A stretch of 64,000 nt of DNA from Tricholoma matsutake. Lineage: Eukaryota; Basidiomycota; Agaricomycetes; Agaricales; Tricholomataceae. The stretch covers positions 3,782,001 through 3,846,000 of the forward strand of contig AP026538.1 in NCBI GenBank assembly GCA_026075535.2, given 5' to 3'. Shown here piece by piece: positions 45,147 to 57,068 of this stretch. Position 1 is the first letter of the stretch, and each line of letters starts with the position of its first letter. The position numbers and the translations under genes were made by a program. The notes under the pieces were generated by a model, which was not told where the DNA came from, searched no databases, and saw only the letters and a program-made list of their open reading frames with translations.

Positions 45147-45608
45147 TCACATGTCTCTGACTTCCACCTGATGTCTAATGAAGACTGCTCCTTTTCCTAC
45201 TATATGAGTAGTACCTGTGGCTGTTTGAACCAAGGTAGAGTCCTTTCTCAGTAAAGGCTTGTAAGAAGTGAAGTCTTTCATTTCACCAGTGAAGTGCTTT
45301 GATGTGCCTGAATCCATGATGCAGTCGGCACCTTTCTTACAATTTCTGTTTGCACACATAACAGATATATTAAGATCTAAATAGTTCCATGATACATTCA
45401 ATAGTGGTAAGATTTCACATGAAAAGTTTGCTGTAATCATTGGAATATTAATCTTTGTGCTTGCGGCAGGGAAAAGGACTGACCTGTCATCATATCCACC
45501 TGTTTCAAGTGGTTCATCAATGAGCATCTCGTTGATGGCCTTCCACACTTCTTCATCAGAAACTGGAGGCTCTGATGTGAGGGAGACGGTATCGTCTTTG
45601 ACCTCCAC
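45147..45608 (-). pseudogene. copia protease
   Basis: Contains CIMDSGTSKHFTGEMKDFTS, the copia aspartic protease active site (DSGTS), followed by a strand-rich region (VQTATGTTHIVGKG). An acidic linker is upstream. Confidence 0.85.
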
Positions 45609-45676
45609 GATCCTAGGTTCTTCCAGTTCTTCCAGTTCTTCTGGTTTGATCCTTCTTCTCTTACCTTCTCACACTG

Positions 45677-46552
45677 TCAGGTGCTCTTCCAGCAGTCACA
45701 GTTCTTTTGCGCTGTGTGGAAGTTGCATTGGCTCAAGGGTGTCTCAAGCTTGCTGATATTCAGCGTAAACCGAATGAGAGGTAGAGCCACACCAGTATAT
45801 GCCTGTGCAGGCAGTTGGCAGTGAGGGTCCCTTGTGGGAGTGTGGTTGTGCTGTTTGATGCACTGAATGAGTGGCATCAGCAGTATGATGGTGCCATTAC
45901 CATTTATGGTGGTAAAGGCACTGGAGGTGAGGTGGGTATGCTTCTCTTTGGGCTTATCCTCCTCAGTCTTTTTGTTCCCGTGTTGTTCACACTTTTGGGA
46001 TGACTCTCTATTGTTGTCTTGCCCTTCTTTGGGCTGCCATTTGGGGTTTCCCCCTTTGTGCTTGACAGCAGAAAGCTTATTGGCCTGAGGCGGGCTGGTG
46101 GGCTTTCCAACTGCCATGCACCTAGAGGCTTCAGCAACAATGGAGTCCTTGATGTGTTTGAATGTCAAGGCACTAGTAGCGGTCATGTTAAGGACCATGG
46201 CAGATAATGAATCATCCTTGCGTGGCATTGCAGCAAGTAGGATCATTGCCTGTACTAGTTTGGGGATGGCGATGTTGGCAGCCATGAGGCGATTGAACTT
46301 GTCAGCCATTTTAGCGATCTCTGGCGCTGGGTTCACAGCCAGGATTTTGATCGCTATTGCAGACCTAAAGTCCACAAAGACTTGGGAGGGGCCATGAACA
46401 CCATAATTGGTGTGAATGAGGTCCCACACCTCCTCAGCAGTGTCCTTGGTGTTGGCACACTGCCAAATGGAGGGGGCCAGGTGGAGCACTAGGCTACCAA
46501 TTGCCTGGTCGTTTTTGTTGCTCCAGGTCTGGAGCTTGGCAGTAGCATCTGC
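45677..46552 (-). pseudogene. copia gag, main part
   Basis: Reads SIWQCANTKDTAEEVWDLIH, then LVQAMILLAAMPRKDDSLSA, the standard UBN2/copia gag layout, then a Lys/Asn/Glu-rich basic region. The start is separated by the TGATG...CTATCA insertion. Resumes at 47995. Confidence 0.9.
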
Positions 46553-47994
46553 TGATGATGCTCAACCCGGAAACCCAAACAAACCCTACTAAATGGCTTT
46601 GGATGGTATAACACAAGTCAGAAGAAGGATGTGAGGCCCTCTAGATGTCACCTGTCAGACTGACCGTCAAATAGTCATAAACCAACTGCTGGTCGAAGCA
46701 GTTCGAAGCTAAAAGAATGTGTTTCAAGGACTTTCAAGGATTTTCGAGGAGTTGCGATATTTTTCGAGATGTTGCGATGATTTTTGAGATGTTGCAATAT
46801 TTTTCGAGGTTTTTTTGAAGAAGGTTCAAGGAATTTCGAGTGCGCAAATATGTTCGGATGCAAGATTGGGGGACTAGATGAGTAGTAGAAGTGAAGCAAA
46901 GGCGAATCGAGGGAAATGAGGGCAAAAATAGCATAATTCAAAGATTTTCGAGGAATTTTGAGGAAGTTTGGGGAAGTTTAGCATAAAACACCAAACTTCA
47001 GACTGAATAAGACTGAACTGAACTCTCCAGTTACTGTGATCTGGGAGGAAGACGACGACTTCCTTGTTTTTCTTTGTATCTCGTACATCTTTTTATATAA
47101 AATAAAGAAACTACCTAAAAAGGCTAGAGAACATGAGGCAAACATGTGGAAAACTTGAGGCAAAAGATAATAGAAGTATATCAGAACAATAAAGCGAGAA
47201 TAGAAATGGTGAATATAACACATGATGAAGAAATAATAAGAAAGAATAGCTAAAAGCAGACTGTCCTTGTTATAAATTGAATAAAACATCAGAAACTGCT
47301 TCGAGTGGATTGTATGTGTGCACATGCAGTCAAAATGTGTTCGAGATACTTGAGATAGTGTCCCATGTGTCCAGCATGCATCCGAAGATTGTTCGAATAG
47401 GAAATACTGTGTCTGAAGATTGTTCGAATAGGAAATACTGTGTCTGAAGATCGTTTGAATAGGAAATACTGTGTCTGAAGATGTTTTTTGAGGTTCGATA
47501 TTTTTCAAAGATTTTCAAAGTTTCTTTGGACTTTGTTTGTGGCCCGAAATCGGTGCAATATTGTTTGACAATGGTAGGGGATATGTCTGGCATGTGTGCG
47601 ATGACCATTCAGATAGTGATATAGTGTCCGATGTCAATTTTCAATGTTCAATGATTTTTGAAGTCAGTCGAGGAAATATCGGACTTGTTCAAAGGCCGAT
47701 ATTGCTGCAATATTGCTCGAGACTGGTTCGGAACTCATTGACGGTGTTCCAAGTGTATATCCTGAGCTGTACAAAGGTCGGGGGAATTGTATTATGGCGG
47801 CCAAAGGCATACGAAGAATTTCGAGGTGTTGCAAAGAGTTTTGAATTGTTGCAAAGAATTTCGAAGCATTCTCATGACTTTGTAGAGGTTTGTAGAGGTT
47901 TGTAGAGGTTTGGAGGGGTTTGTATGGGTTTGTAGAGCTTCGACAATGATCGTAGATGTGTTTTCTGAGCTTGAACAACAAGGTGGACCTATCA
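46553..47994 (+). mobile_element. TGATG...CTATCA repeat, copy 2 (1442 bp)
   Basis: TGATGATGCTCAACCC...GGTGGACCTATCA, flanked by CTGC on both sides (46549-46552 and 47995-47998), inserted in copia gag. Closely similar to copy 1 over its length, with an extra threefold repeat of about 32 bp (GAAATACTGTGTCTGAAGAT units, 47398-47480). Confidence 0.9.
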
Positions 47995-48145
47995 CTGCTA
48001 TGAGAGTAGCATTCGTCGCTGTCAAAGGAGGTGCCGGAGGCGGTTTGACTTCTGCCCCACTAGTTATCTGCCATAGGCCTTGAGACCTGAGCCATGCCTT
48101 CATTGACTCGGCCCATTGAATGTGTTTCTCAAGAGTTGAAGACAT
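47995..48145 (-). pseudogene. copia gag N-terminus
   Basis: Starts ATG at 48145 (MSSTLEKHIQWAESMKAWLR), followed by a Pro-rich linker. It is continuous with 46552 once the inserted repeat is removed. Confidence 0.8.
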
Positions 48146-49019
48146 GATCTTTGATGGCAGCTGGTAAAAGTGCTCAATCAGTCTTTACTCAATAAAACAC
48201 ATTTTAACAATCTCAGGAAAAAGCACTCCTTCAGAGTGTGTAACCCTAGTCAACCTAGGTTTTAAGTGCAGCTCACAGGGAGCGCAATGCAGCAGATAGG
48301 TAAGCTACAATGTACCGAATAATATGGTCTATCAAATGCATACAGTGTATCAAATGATATGGGTTTGGTGGACACCATCAAATGCTCTCATAGTATGTAT
48401 AACATGTATTAGTATCAAATGAATACACTTTTACAATTCTTGCTTGTGATACACTATGAAGAATGTTAATATACAGATCAGAGATACCGTTGGACACGGT
48501 ACTCGGCAATGGCAACAGCAATGGCATCAGCATTGGCATAGATATACAGCATCGGCATCAGGCTAACAGTCTTGGTATAGATGTGCATAGGAAACTGTAT
48601 GGCCTAGCTATAGTCAATGATACTGATTTTCTATGTAGTGCAGACCTACCAAATGGGATCAGCTTGCCAACCCGATTGGTGTTGGTCAATGCTGCCGATG
48701 CTGCCTAAGGAAATTTCCTGATGCTGAAGGTTATATAGTGACATGTATGATAAATGCCTCAATTAGCAATCATTCATTTGTTGTATGCAGACCTATGAAA
48801 TGGGTCGGCACTGGCACTGGCAGAAATTAAAAATTTACTGACATTGGCAGCAGCAGGCGTGTAATACAGACCTTCATGAAATCAGAGATCGGCATCAGAA
48901 TTGAGCACGGCACCGGCACTGGGATTAGGGATTGGGCAGAAAACGTTCAGTGTTCCAGAAGCACCAACAATTATTACTACATGTTCATGTATAGAATATG
49001 TAAATGAAATAAATGAGCA
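48146..49019. other. spacer with GGCATYGGCA words, no gene recognised
   Basis: No copia LTR found here. Several GGCAATGGCA/GGCATCGGCA words (48508-48560, 48808-48925) resemble those inside the KDZ locus. The downstream (3') end of the KDZ element is probably here, but no inverted terminus was identified. Confidence 0.35.
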
Positions 49020-49286
49020 TCATCTATCATCTATAGTGTCCATATCATCAGAGCCATGCAACCAAGTGTCATCAACATAATCAAAGTCTGCATGAGTATA
49101 GATGGGCAGTGTGATGCGAGAAGGAGTGGGGTGCTCTATCTGGGAGGTGCTGGGGGACTCATCACTAAAATTGTGCAATGAGTCAGAATCAGCACTGGCA
49201 TCATCGGCATTGGCATTGGATTCACCCCAAGGTCCAGTAGGATATGTCTCTGATGATGAGAGAAAAACATCCACTGCATCAGATGC
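49020..49286 (-). pseudogene. KDZ-associated ORF2, C-terminal part
   Basis: Ser/Asp-rich sequence (SSETYPTGPWGESNANADDA ... LPIYTHADFDYVDDTW), ending TAG at 49020. Same strand as 50387-51966, separated by the inserted repeat 49287-50386. The frame relation is inferred. Confidence 0.45.
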
Positions 49287-50386
49287 TGATGATACTCGAC
49301 CAGGAAACTCAAACAAAACCCACAATAAGGGCTCGAATGGTATAATGCTAGTTAGAGGAAGGTTGCAAGGTGGTACTAAATATCACCGCTGTAAACCAAG
49401 GGTATGAAAACAACTCTAGAGGGTGTGTGATGAAGTCCGATGAGGTTTGAAAGTATTCAAAGCATTGCAATGATGTTTGAGAGAAATTTGATAATGATTG
49501 AGAGTGTACAAAGCGCTGTGATAATGTTCGAGGGAATTTTAGTGAAGTTTGGGAGTGTGCAAAGAGGTGCGACGATATTCAAAGAAGTTCAAAGAGGTGC
49601 AATGATGTTTGAAGGCCTTTATAGAAGACAAAGGCACTTTCTACAGTGGCTGAGGATAGACTATAAAGATGTAGAAAGGTGTTGAGAGAGGATAGATGAT
49701 ATGCGATGGTTTCGAGAAGCTAGTACGAGGAGTTCGAGGAAATTTGGCATAAAACACTGAACTTCGAGACTAAGTCAAGATGCTTGGACTCAAGAGAATG
49801 GCTCTTAAATCAGACAATTGGTGTGAGAGGACAATATGTTCTGTTCTTCTAAGTAGCTAGTACAAGGCTATATATGTTTGGGAGAAGTGATACTAAAAAG
49901 GAAATAAAACGTGAGGAATACATGAGGCAAGATATAGAACAATAGAGAATCTTTGCAAATCATAGAATAAATGAAAGAAGATGAGAAGGGAAACATATAG
50001 AGTCATGATCTATTATGGGTACCTGTCCCCATTGATCCAATATATCATCAAGATGTCAAAGCACCACAATTGCATCCTAAAATCCCATCGTTGTGTCTCC
50101 TCATGTCTGGTGGTGCTCGATATGCAACACACTAACTCTTACAAGGTGTGCTGCATGTATCTGAAGGGCGGTGCGATAGGTGTACAGCGGCCGAAGGCGT
50201 TCAAAGTGCTGCAAAGTTGTTCAAAGTTGTTCAAAGTTGTTTGAGATTGTTTGAGATTGTTTGAAGTCGATCGAAGTAGTTTCGGAGTGGTGTCGTGGGG
50301 TTCGTAGGGGTTGGGAGTGTGCGTGTTGATGTGTCAATGCCTCTGGAGACATTCCCAGAGCTTAGAGTGCACAGTGGACCTATCAA
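49287..50386 (+). mobile_element. TGATG...CTATCA repeat, copy 3 (1100 bp, divergent)
   Basis: TGATGATACTCGACCAGG... to GTGGACCTATCA. Flanks ATGC and ACAC fit an ancestral 4-bp duplication ACGC in which the CpG decayed to TpG on one side and CpA on the other. Sequence is clearly related to but more divergent than copies 1 and 2. Confidence 0.7.
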
Positions 50387-51966
50387 CACAGTGGCAAAAG
50401 CTGATAGCAATAGGGGATTTGATGGTGGAGATGAAGAGGTAGAATCATTGAGGTAGAAGTCAGCAGCATCAATGCTGGTTGGGGAACCCATAGGGGCAGA
50501 TGATGAATCAGAACCATATGCCATGGCTGCCTGAAGGGCGGTATGCTGATCAGCATCATTTGATACATCATCTTCACCTTGCCAAACCATGAGTGCCTCA
50601 GCATTGGCAGCGGCAGCGGGGACAGGATCAGTGGTTGGAATGGAGACAGAATCAGAATCGGTGTCAGCAGTGGAGAGATCAGCATCGGCAATGGGGACTG
50701 AAGCAACAGGAGCGGGGACAGGAACAACAGGAGCAGTCCCAGCATTGGACACATCGGATTCAGTGTCTGAAAAATATAGGCCAGCATTGTGACCAGTAAC
50801 TGTGGGTGGTTGACTGTAGGCAGAAACAACTGTTGGGAGACTTGGTGCATCTGACCACTCCTTCTTTTGCTGTGTGCCATCAGGTAGAGACCCTGCATAC
50901 CCAGAATGCTGTGCCTTTCCCTTGCCCTTGGTTGCCTGATTGATTGCTAAAACCTCATTCTCTGCAATATCAATGCCCCAGGTCCACTTGTAGGAGGTTG
51001 GGGGAAGGGCCTTCAGGTGCTCAAGTTCAGCCTGTGCATGTGCAGATACCAGTTCTGATTGTCTTCTTACAGCCAACTGTCTCTCAGCATGTCCACAGTT
51101 GTTTTTTGATGCTGCTGCCGATGCCGGTGCCAGTGCTGTTGCTAACTTATGTGGTTCAGACTGAAGCTCCTTGAGCAGGGCTAGCTCATGAAGCTGTTGG
51201 AACCCTGCTGATTGCCTGACATTCGCATTCATCACAGCCTCTGCTGATGATTTGCAGCCATCTATGAAGTCCCACATCCTGCATGCTTCATTGAACAAAT
51301 CCCCAATGAGAGCCTGCAGGTTGATGCAAGATTGGCAGTCGGCTCAGCCATCAGCAGCATTGTCTGCTGGCTGGCTATTGGTGGGTGGCGAGCTGGTGAT
51401 CACAGGGGCAGGGATATACTGCCGATAGCTATCGAGGCACTTATCCAGGGTGTCACTGGCAAACATTTGCCCTGGTGCCGGTTCACTATTGTGGCTCCAC
51501 CAATCACATACATATGAATCCACCAGATGGCTAGGACCATCGCTGGCAACACCATCATCCAACGAGGCCAAGAGAGATGGATGGAATCCAAGGGGTAGGT
51601 GGTCCAAATTCACATCGGCGAGACTGTCGACTGAAGAAGGATCAGCACATCCATCATAAGGCCGATGGAGGTGCCGATGCTGATCCAAGACATGACATAC
51701 ATCTGTCATACTTATCAGTGATGTGTACTTACTTCCTTTAGGAAAGATCTCAACATACAAGCTCGGCATAGAGAATTTTTTGCATCCAACATTGTTTTAC
51801 AAAGTTTGCCTGGTCTAACTCCAACAAAACTCGATGGAATCGGGACTCCGCATACCAAATAATCTCTTGTGTCCACATTCGGAGTTGCCCTTTCAGGCCC
51901 AATTGCAAAGAAAAAGGGTTGAAGATTGAGAGACTTTTGTTCAACATGGTTGTGGTTGGTGATCAA
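50387..51966 (-). pseudogene. KDZ-associated second ORF, unknown protein
   Basis: Downstream of the KDZ C-terminus on the same strand. From 51769 to 50387 one frame is open except for a single TGA near 51341 (probably a decayed CGA). Content: an Asp/Ser-rich part, then DLFNEACRMWDFIDGCKSSA, a Leu/Glu/Gln helical region (QLHELALLKELQSEPHKLAT; QAELEHLKALPPTS), and a long Ala/Pro/Thr/Asp low-complexity tail. A plausible upstream exon (51966-51779) with a 54-nt intron (GTATGT...CAG) precedes it. No known domain was recognised. Its constant proximity to KDZ is not tested here. Confidence 0.4.
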
Positions 51967-52015
51967 GATAATTGTGTTTACATCATGTTTACATAATACA
52001 TGTGGCCCTTTTCAG

Positions 52016-52756
52016 TCACAGAGGGGAGATATAATCAGCATTTGTTGATCTAAATGCATTGTCAGCCCTCAATGCTAACTCATACCATGAAGCATGCTGG
52101 TGATTAGCATAGGCTAGCGGACCAGGAAGGGTATTCTTGGACTGTGAGGCTGACTGCAACCATTTGCTGTGATAGATGAAATACCGCACAGTCCACTGCA
52201 TTTCATATGTGACCAGTAGAAATTCTTCCCTCCATTGATTTCTCTGAGCCCGTGAACGAAGCCAATGTACTCGTCTGACTATGAAAATTGTTAGTACAAT
52301 GAATACGGATGGCTACAAAATATATTTACATTCCCAGGATCGGCTGGCATTGGCATTGGCAACAGCATCAGCATCGGCGATGAGACCAGTACAAATGTGG
52401 GAATTATGCCAAATCCAGGACAGACGAACAGAGGTGGAACCAGGTACATTTGGATTCAAAATAGCTGTGCTGGCATTGAGGTCATCCTTGGATAACTGCT
52501 GAAACATACTCAATGTGTCATCACAATCCAGTGCCAGCATTTGGCTATGGCAATGGTTATACATTCGGGCATGCAAGCTAATTTTGTTAACCAACTCGTG
52601 GACAACAGCTCGTGACTGGGTGCGAATTCCCTTTTGCGGTGCCGCTCGAATGATGTGTGAATATTGAAATGATTTGTCAGCAATGAGCTCCTGCAGCTGG
52701 TGCAGCAGTCAGCTTGCCTGGATCTTGCAGAGGTTAATCTCTACATCCACGAGATT
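52016..52756 (-). pseudogene. KDZ transposase, C-terminal exons
   Basis: Reads on from the part upstream of gypsy element 2: helical sequence (KIQASRLLHQLQELIADKS), HELVNKISLHARMYNHCHSQ, ending in a SWIW motif (about 52420). An intron (ends TTTTCATAG at about 52280-52288) leads to a last exon with WLRSRAQRNQWREEFLLVTY and EMQWTVRYF, stop at 52016. This is the characteristic tail of Agaricomycete KDZ transposases (SWIW, then WLR-x-R-A-x-x-x-R-W-x-E-E). Confidence 0.85.
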
Positions 52757-53180
52757 TATAAGGGCAACCTCAGCCTATAGCAAAGGGAAATCCAAAGTTA
52801 AAATTATACTACATAGTACAGGGATTGGGGATGCACCTAGCAAAGGGAAATCCAAAGAGAAAACTCTAAGGGTCCCTTTGCCGATGCCCAGTATATGAAG
52901 ACAACAAAAATCAAATAATAACCTAAAAGTAGAAAAGGCAGAGATAGGCAGATCAAGGTGGCCGAATGACATCATACCAAGGGGTAGATGTCGGAAGGGG
53001 TGCTCCACCTCTAAATATAAAACTGTCAACATGCACAAACATGATAGAAAGGGAAAATTAGTAATAAAATCCGGAAAAATCATAGAAAATGAAGAATAGA
53101 AGGAAATGAAGTGAGGAAAAATATAGAACAAACATAAAAAATAGGAGAAACACACAGGGCACCCCCCTAGTCCCCTTACA
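52757..53180 (-). repeat. 3' LTR of chromovirus element 2
   Basis: 424 bp, TATAAGGG...CCCCTTACA on the plus strand. Preceded on the minus strand by the polypurine tract AGAGAGGGGGTGA (53181-53193). Confidence 0.95.
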
Positions 53181-53191
53181 TCACCCCCTCT

Positions 53192-53392
53192 CTAAGATGC
53201 ATCGCCCCGATGCATTTGAAATTGCATATGACCAAAGTCCATGACTTGAATGCGATGCGGTGCAGCAGTGTGCCATTGGTGGAATTCCTTGACTAACAGA
53301 GGGGCATTCACATCAGACTCTTTGACCCATGAGTTCTCCTCATACCCATAACCCTTCCAATGCACCAAATACTGGAGTTTTCCTTGACACAA
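53192..53392 (-). pseudogene. chromodomain, element 2
   Basis: Reads [20 protein letters not shown], then VKEFHQWH, an intact chromodomain core with aromatic W/Y positions. Chromodomains of this element class target integration to modified histones. The frame is shifted from the preceding integrase tail, where element 1 is also split. Confidence 0.9.
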
Positions 53393-54746
53393 CTTCGTAT
53401 TGGGGTTCTCCCTTGATCACTGTAGGCGGTGGTGGTGGGTGTGAATGGCATCCCGGGAATGGATCTGGGGGAGCTGGAAGGAGTTTGACAACATGGAAGA
53501 CTGGGTGGAGTCTGGACATGGAGGCTGGGAGGTGTAGAGGATAGGCATGCATTCCAACACACTTGATGATGGGGAAAGGTCCCAGGAAGCGATGAGCGAG
53601 TTTCTTGGACGGATGTGTAGTGGAGATGTCACTGGAGTCAAGATAAACTCGATCACCAACCTGGTACTGAGGGGTCAGAGAATGGCATTGGTTGTAAAAG
53701 TGTGCCATGTCGTCCTTTGCCTTTGCCTCCTCCAAGCTATCCCGCATGCATTCTATGAACTCATTCACCGTCTCAATGTGTGAGGGAGTTTGGTGAGGTT
53801 CAAATCCCATGCATGGATGTTGTCCAGTGTCTAAGAGGAAAGGGGTCTGTTGAGTGGAAGCATGGACATGGTTGTTGTATCTGAACTTTGCCAAGGGGAG
53901 AAGATCATTCCAATTGTCCTGGCATTCATTGACAAAAATGTGGATGTACTGCTCCAGTTCCTGGTTGACTTGCTCAGTCTGGCCATCAGTTTGTGGGTGA
54001 TAAGCAGTCGAAGCAAGAAGTTTGATTCCCAGGAGTCGGTACAGCTCGCGAGTGAACTCTGCCATGAACTAAGGGCCACGATCAGAGAGGAAAGCACCAG
54101 GAAGTCCATGTAATTTCCACACATGGTGGAGGTAGAGTCAGGCGGCACCCAGGGCACTGACAGTGGTGTGAATGGGAATGAAGTGAGCGCGTTTTCCCAC
54201 TGAATCAACTGTGCACATCACCGCATCAAACCCATTCGATTCTGGCAACTCCACCAGAAAGTCAATGCTGACAACATCCCAACGACTCTCTGGAATAGGA
54301 AGAGGGTGTAGCTCGCCAATGGGTTTGCGACGAGGAGCCTTGGTGCGTAAGCAAAGGTCACAAGTGTGACAATACTGACCAATGAGCCATGACATTTGTG
54401 GCCACCAATAATTCCCTGAGGTGAGCTCCAAGGTCTTCCAGCATCCAGGATGACCAGCAATCTGTGAGTCATGGTGTTGGGATATGATGCGCCAGCGAAG
54501 GTCTGGGTCATTGGGGACATAGATGTGATCCTTGAAATACAACAAGTCCTCTTTTTCAGCCCACTCTGCTGCACGCAAGGAAAGGGTGGATCCCTTCCTC
54601 AGTTCTTTAACAGCTCGGGCAACAACATCCTCATGTAAACTGCTATGGTTTGCACGATGAATGTCACATAGGATGTCCTGCTCCTTGCCCTGGGGTGCAA
54701 TGCCTTCCAGTGCCCGAATGGTGAACAGGTCTGGCTGCAACAACAC
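53393..54746 (-). pseudogene. integrase, element 2
   Basis: Zinc-binding part HHDSQIAGHPGCWKTLEL and HTCDLCLRTK, core DFLVELPESNGFD, LSDRGP-stop-FMAEF (second Asp), YHPQTDGQTEQVNQELEQY (catalytic Glu), WNDLLPLAKFRYNNHVHAST, and the GPFPIIK module. Stops near 54139 and 54068 interrupt it. Confidence 0.95.
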
Positions 54747-54788
54747 AATGTTTTGGTTGTCATTGCTGCCATCCCCATGGTCTGCACA

Positions 54789-55274
54789 TCAGGAGAGGGC
54801 ATCAATCTTCCCCATGCTGCGACCTGGACGGTGGTGCAAGGAGAAGTCAAATCTGGATAGATACCTGAGGGACCAACGAGCTTGACGACGGTTCAATTCC
54901 TTGGCCATCATAAAGTACTCGAGATTCTTGTGATCCATCCAAATTTCCACCTTGTGTTGGGCACCCTCGAGGAAGTGTCGCCACTCCTCAAGTGCACGCA
55001 TTATTGCCAACATCGCCTTGTCATGGATCTTGTAATTTTGCTCTACAGCACTAAGGCTTTTGGAGTAGAATGCAACAGGATGCCACTTCTGGTCCTCTGG
55101 AGACTGCTGAGACAACATGGTGCCTGTCGCAAAGTCAGAACTGTTGGCTTCTACACAAAAAGGACACAAATTGTCAGCAAAGGTAAGGATGGGAGCAGAA
55201 GTGACCATCTCCTTAAGCCTTTTGAATGCCTCCTGTTGTGCATTATCCCACCTCCATGCCTCCTTTCCTGTCAA
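54789..55274 (-). pseudogene. RNase H, element 2
   Basis: Complete domain: WRWDNAQQEAFKRLKEMV, FCVEANSSDFATG, PVAFYSKSLSAVEQNYKIHD, and the tail RRQARWSLRYLSRFDFSLHH and RPGRSMG. It serves as the reference for the interrupted copy in element 1. Confidence 0.95.
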
Positions 55275-55286
55275 GTTGAACAGTGG

Positions 55287-56480
55287 TCATGCATGATGTG
55301 AGAAATCCTTGATAAAACACCGATAGAAATTGATGAAGCCCAGGAAAGACTGCACCTCTTTCTTGTTTGTGGGTGTCGGCCAAGCCGTGACCCCATTCAC
55401 CTTGATAGGATCCATCTCCACCTGACCCTCCGAGATAATCAGGCCAAGGTACTCGATCTTGGTCTTCTCAAACTCGCACTTGTCCTGATGAAGGTAGAGT
55501 TTGTACCGTCGAAGCCGTTCTAGGATGAGGCACATGATGTGATGGTGCTCTTCAACCGTGCAAGTGAAGATAAGGATGTTGTCGAGATAGATGCAGACAA
55601 TGCCTTCGAGGATGAGGTCATGGAAAATGTCATTCATCATGGTCTGAAAGGTGGCAGGGCTATTAGTAAGGCCAAAGAACATGACAAGTGGTTCAAAAAG
55701 ACCACAGTTGGTACGAAAGGCTTCCTTCCACTCATCTCCCTCCTTTATCCTCACATTATTGTAGCCCCAATGGATGTCAAGCTTGGTGAAGTATTGGGCT
55801 CCATGGAGCTGGTTCACAAGTTCAGAGATGAGAGGTAATGGGTAGCAATTTTTGACCGTGATGTTGTTGAGCCTTCTGTAGTCTTGAACCGGTCGAAGTG
55901 AGCCATCCTTCTTCTTGACAAAGAAAAAGGGAGAGGCCATGGGTGACTTTGATGGTTGAATACATCCAGAGGCCAGGTGTTCATCGATGAACTGGTAAAG
56001 CTGTCATTGTTCTTCAGGAGAGAGAGGATAGACCTTGCAGGATGAAGGGGTTGCACCAGAGGTGAGTTCAATCACGTGATCCCATAGCTTGCATGCAGGG
56101 AGAGAGTTGAATGATTCCTTGGAGAACATGTCTCCAAACTCATGGACATGAGGGAGCAAGGAATTAGTAGAGGATTTAGCAGCATTGTTTTTGTGGAAGG
56201 CCTCGGCGAGGCATTGGGATATGTTTGATGTAGCACACACCTTGTGTGATGGACGAATCACAGTGTAGAAGATCCAATCACCTTCCTCCACTTCCTCTGG
56301 CTCCTCATCATCATCATCCGAGTCTGGCATCAGATCAGGAACCCCTTCTGATTCCACTTCAGGTATAGGCAGGGGTCTGGCACAACACTTCTGAGTACAT
56401 CGTATTGTGGCCTTCTGTCCACAATGTTCTTGCTTGGCTTCTGTGAAACAAGTATGACAGTGGGATGGACATCGGCTCAT
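55287..56480 (-). pseudogene. reverse transcriptase, element 2
   Basis: Linker with acidic run (56340-56280) and the RT proper from about 55940: [57 protein letters not shown], then IYLDNILIFT, where the expected YLDD has become YLDN. KIEYLGLIISEGQVEMDPIK and FLGFINFYRCFIKDFSHHA end the domain. A stop lies between 55990 and 56004. Confidence 0.95.
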
Positions 56481-56522
56481 GGTAACCTCCCCAGTATGTC
56501 AGTCGACCTCTGGGTTATGGTC

Positions 56523-57068
56523 TCAAAGCCACAGATAGCCCAAAATCACCTTTTGCTTTCCTAATTGAGTGACAGCAAAAAGGGCATGCTCACTATGATC
56601 TTTATAATGGAGGACCAGGTCTACAACCTCTTGGATGGCACCAGCTTCATTTGGGGACCCATCCACATTATACACATGTATCGGACGTGAGAGTGAGCGA
56701 GTATTTAGGCAATGTTGTTGTGCGAGATGGGCATTGATGAAGAGACTGGTCGCACCAGAGTCCAGGAGTGCAGAGACACCAAGCATCTGTCCAGTGTCAG
56801 TCATCTGCAGTTCGATTGCTAGGTTCAAGGAATGTGTAGAGGAAGTGGATGCAACAATATATTTGCATGGTAGGTTACGCTCCCATGATTTAATTTTGGG
56901 GTGTGGAGCAGAGGGAGAGATGGGAAGAGCAGGTATGTCTTCAGCCAACTTCAAAGGGTCAGAGAGGGGAACAGTCACAGAAATAGATTCATTCTCTGGG
57001 GATTCAACTGACAAGACTTCAAAGTGGTTATCGACAGGCAGTGAGGGCGTATGATTTACTCGCTGCAA
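56523..57068 (-). pseudogene. retropepsin, element 2
   Basis: LLDSGATSLFINAHL active site (about 56760-56720) and final KVILGYLWL, ending TGA. A Ser/Pro-rich upstream linker connects to gag. Confidence 0.9.

Larger units (their letters stand above)
41301..48145 (-). mobile_element. Ty1/copia element, decayed, 3' LTR present, 5' LTR not found
   Basis: Minus-strand order: gag, protease, integrase, RT, RNase H, 3' LTR (41301-41574), the Ty1/copia arrangement with IN before RT. It is interrupted by a same-family solo LTR (41730-42023) and by a TGATG...CTATCA repeat in gag (46553-47994). Numerous frameshifts. No copy of the LTR was found upstream of the gag start (48145). Confidence 0.9.
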
